From Pseudomonadota bacterium (GTDB taxonomy: Bacteria; Pseudomonadota; Gammaproteobacteria; Burkholderiales; Nitrosomonadaceae): a DNA stretch of 6,935 nucleotides. The position numbers and the translations under genes are program-made. The stretch is from positions 1 through 6,935 of the forward strand of contig JAFEEV010000021.1 in NCBI GenBank assembly GCA_018240935.1. The letters are read 5' to 3'. The notes beneath the pieces are model-generated. The model ran no database searches, was not told the origin of the DNA, and saw only the letters and a list, made by a program, of their open reading frames with translations. Shown here in pieces: positions 6,898 through 6,935 of the stretch (the stretch's first letter is position 1; every line of letters starts with the position of its first letter).

Positions 6898-6935
6898 CCG
6901 GTTAACCGGCGCGCTATTTGGCGCGGCCGAGCACA

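Noticed and set aside
6914..6935. End of a minus-strand gene (VLGRAK then TAG) converging on exbD
   Set aside because: Only six codons are visible before the window edge. The frame is plausible, but nothing distinguishes it from chance.

Overview
The window looks like chromosomal DNA of a Gram-negative proteobacterium, most likely a betaproteobacterium. It carries a lipoprotein carrier (LolA), a short four-helix FtsK placed just upstream of lolA, and a TonB-ExbB-ExbD energy-transducing set, all of which imply an outer membrane. A Nitrosomonas-like host is my impression from the style of the proteins and of the short repeat element; it is not proven by the sequence.

Minus strand, right to left: an RDD-family membrane protein (4033-4524), a membrane-anchored GGDEF protein whose signature motif is destroyed (2935-3876), then the cell-division/chromosome-segregation pair ftsK (457-2756) and lolA (from 400, running off the left edge). 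As given, ftsK is split by a one-base frameshift near 1149-1154, between Walker A and Walker B. The two downstream halves are otherwise intact, so a sequencing error or a very recent mutation is likely. The RDD and GGDEF genes are visibly more A+T-rich than ftsK and the tonB cluster.

Plus strand: tonB (4980-5681), exbB (5685-6437) and exbD (6437-6856) form a tight operon with a 3-base gap and then a 1-base overlap. They encode the inner-membrane proton-motive-force motor that powers TonB-dependent outer-membrane transport, typically of iron chelates.

The 455-base non-coding stretch between the divergent RDD and tonB genes is the most informative part. It holds a good sigma70-type promoter facing tonB (4646-4674), overlapped by a near-perfect Fur box (4647-4661), so the operon is probably repressed by iron. 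Between this promoter and tonB sits a 146-bp element with inverted ends and a 3-bp TAA target duplication (4757-4902). It looks like a MITE (a non-autonomous transposable element) that inserted into the tonB leader.

I see no tRNA, rRNA, CRISPR array, phage or defence genes. The window is mostly ordinary housekeeping and iron-transport DNA. The points worth checking are the MITE in the Fur-controlled leader, the degenerate GGDEF protein that keeps its RxxD motif, and the ftsK frameshift.
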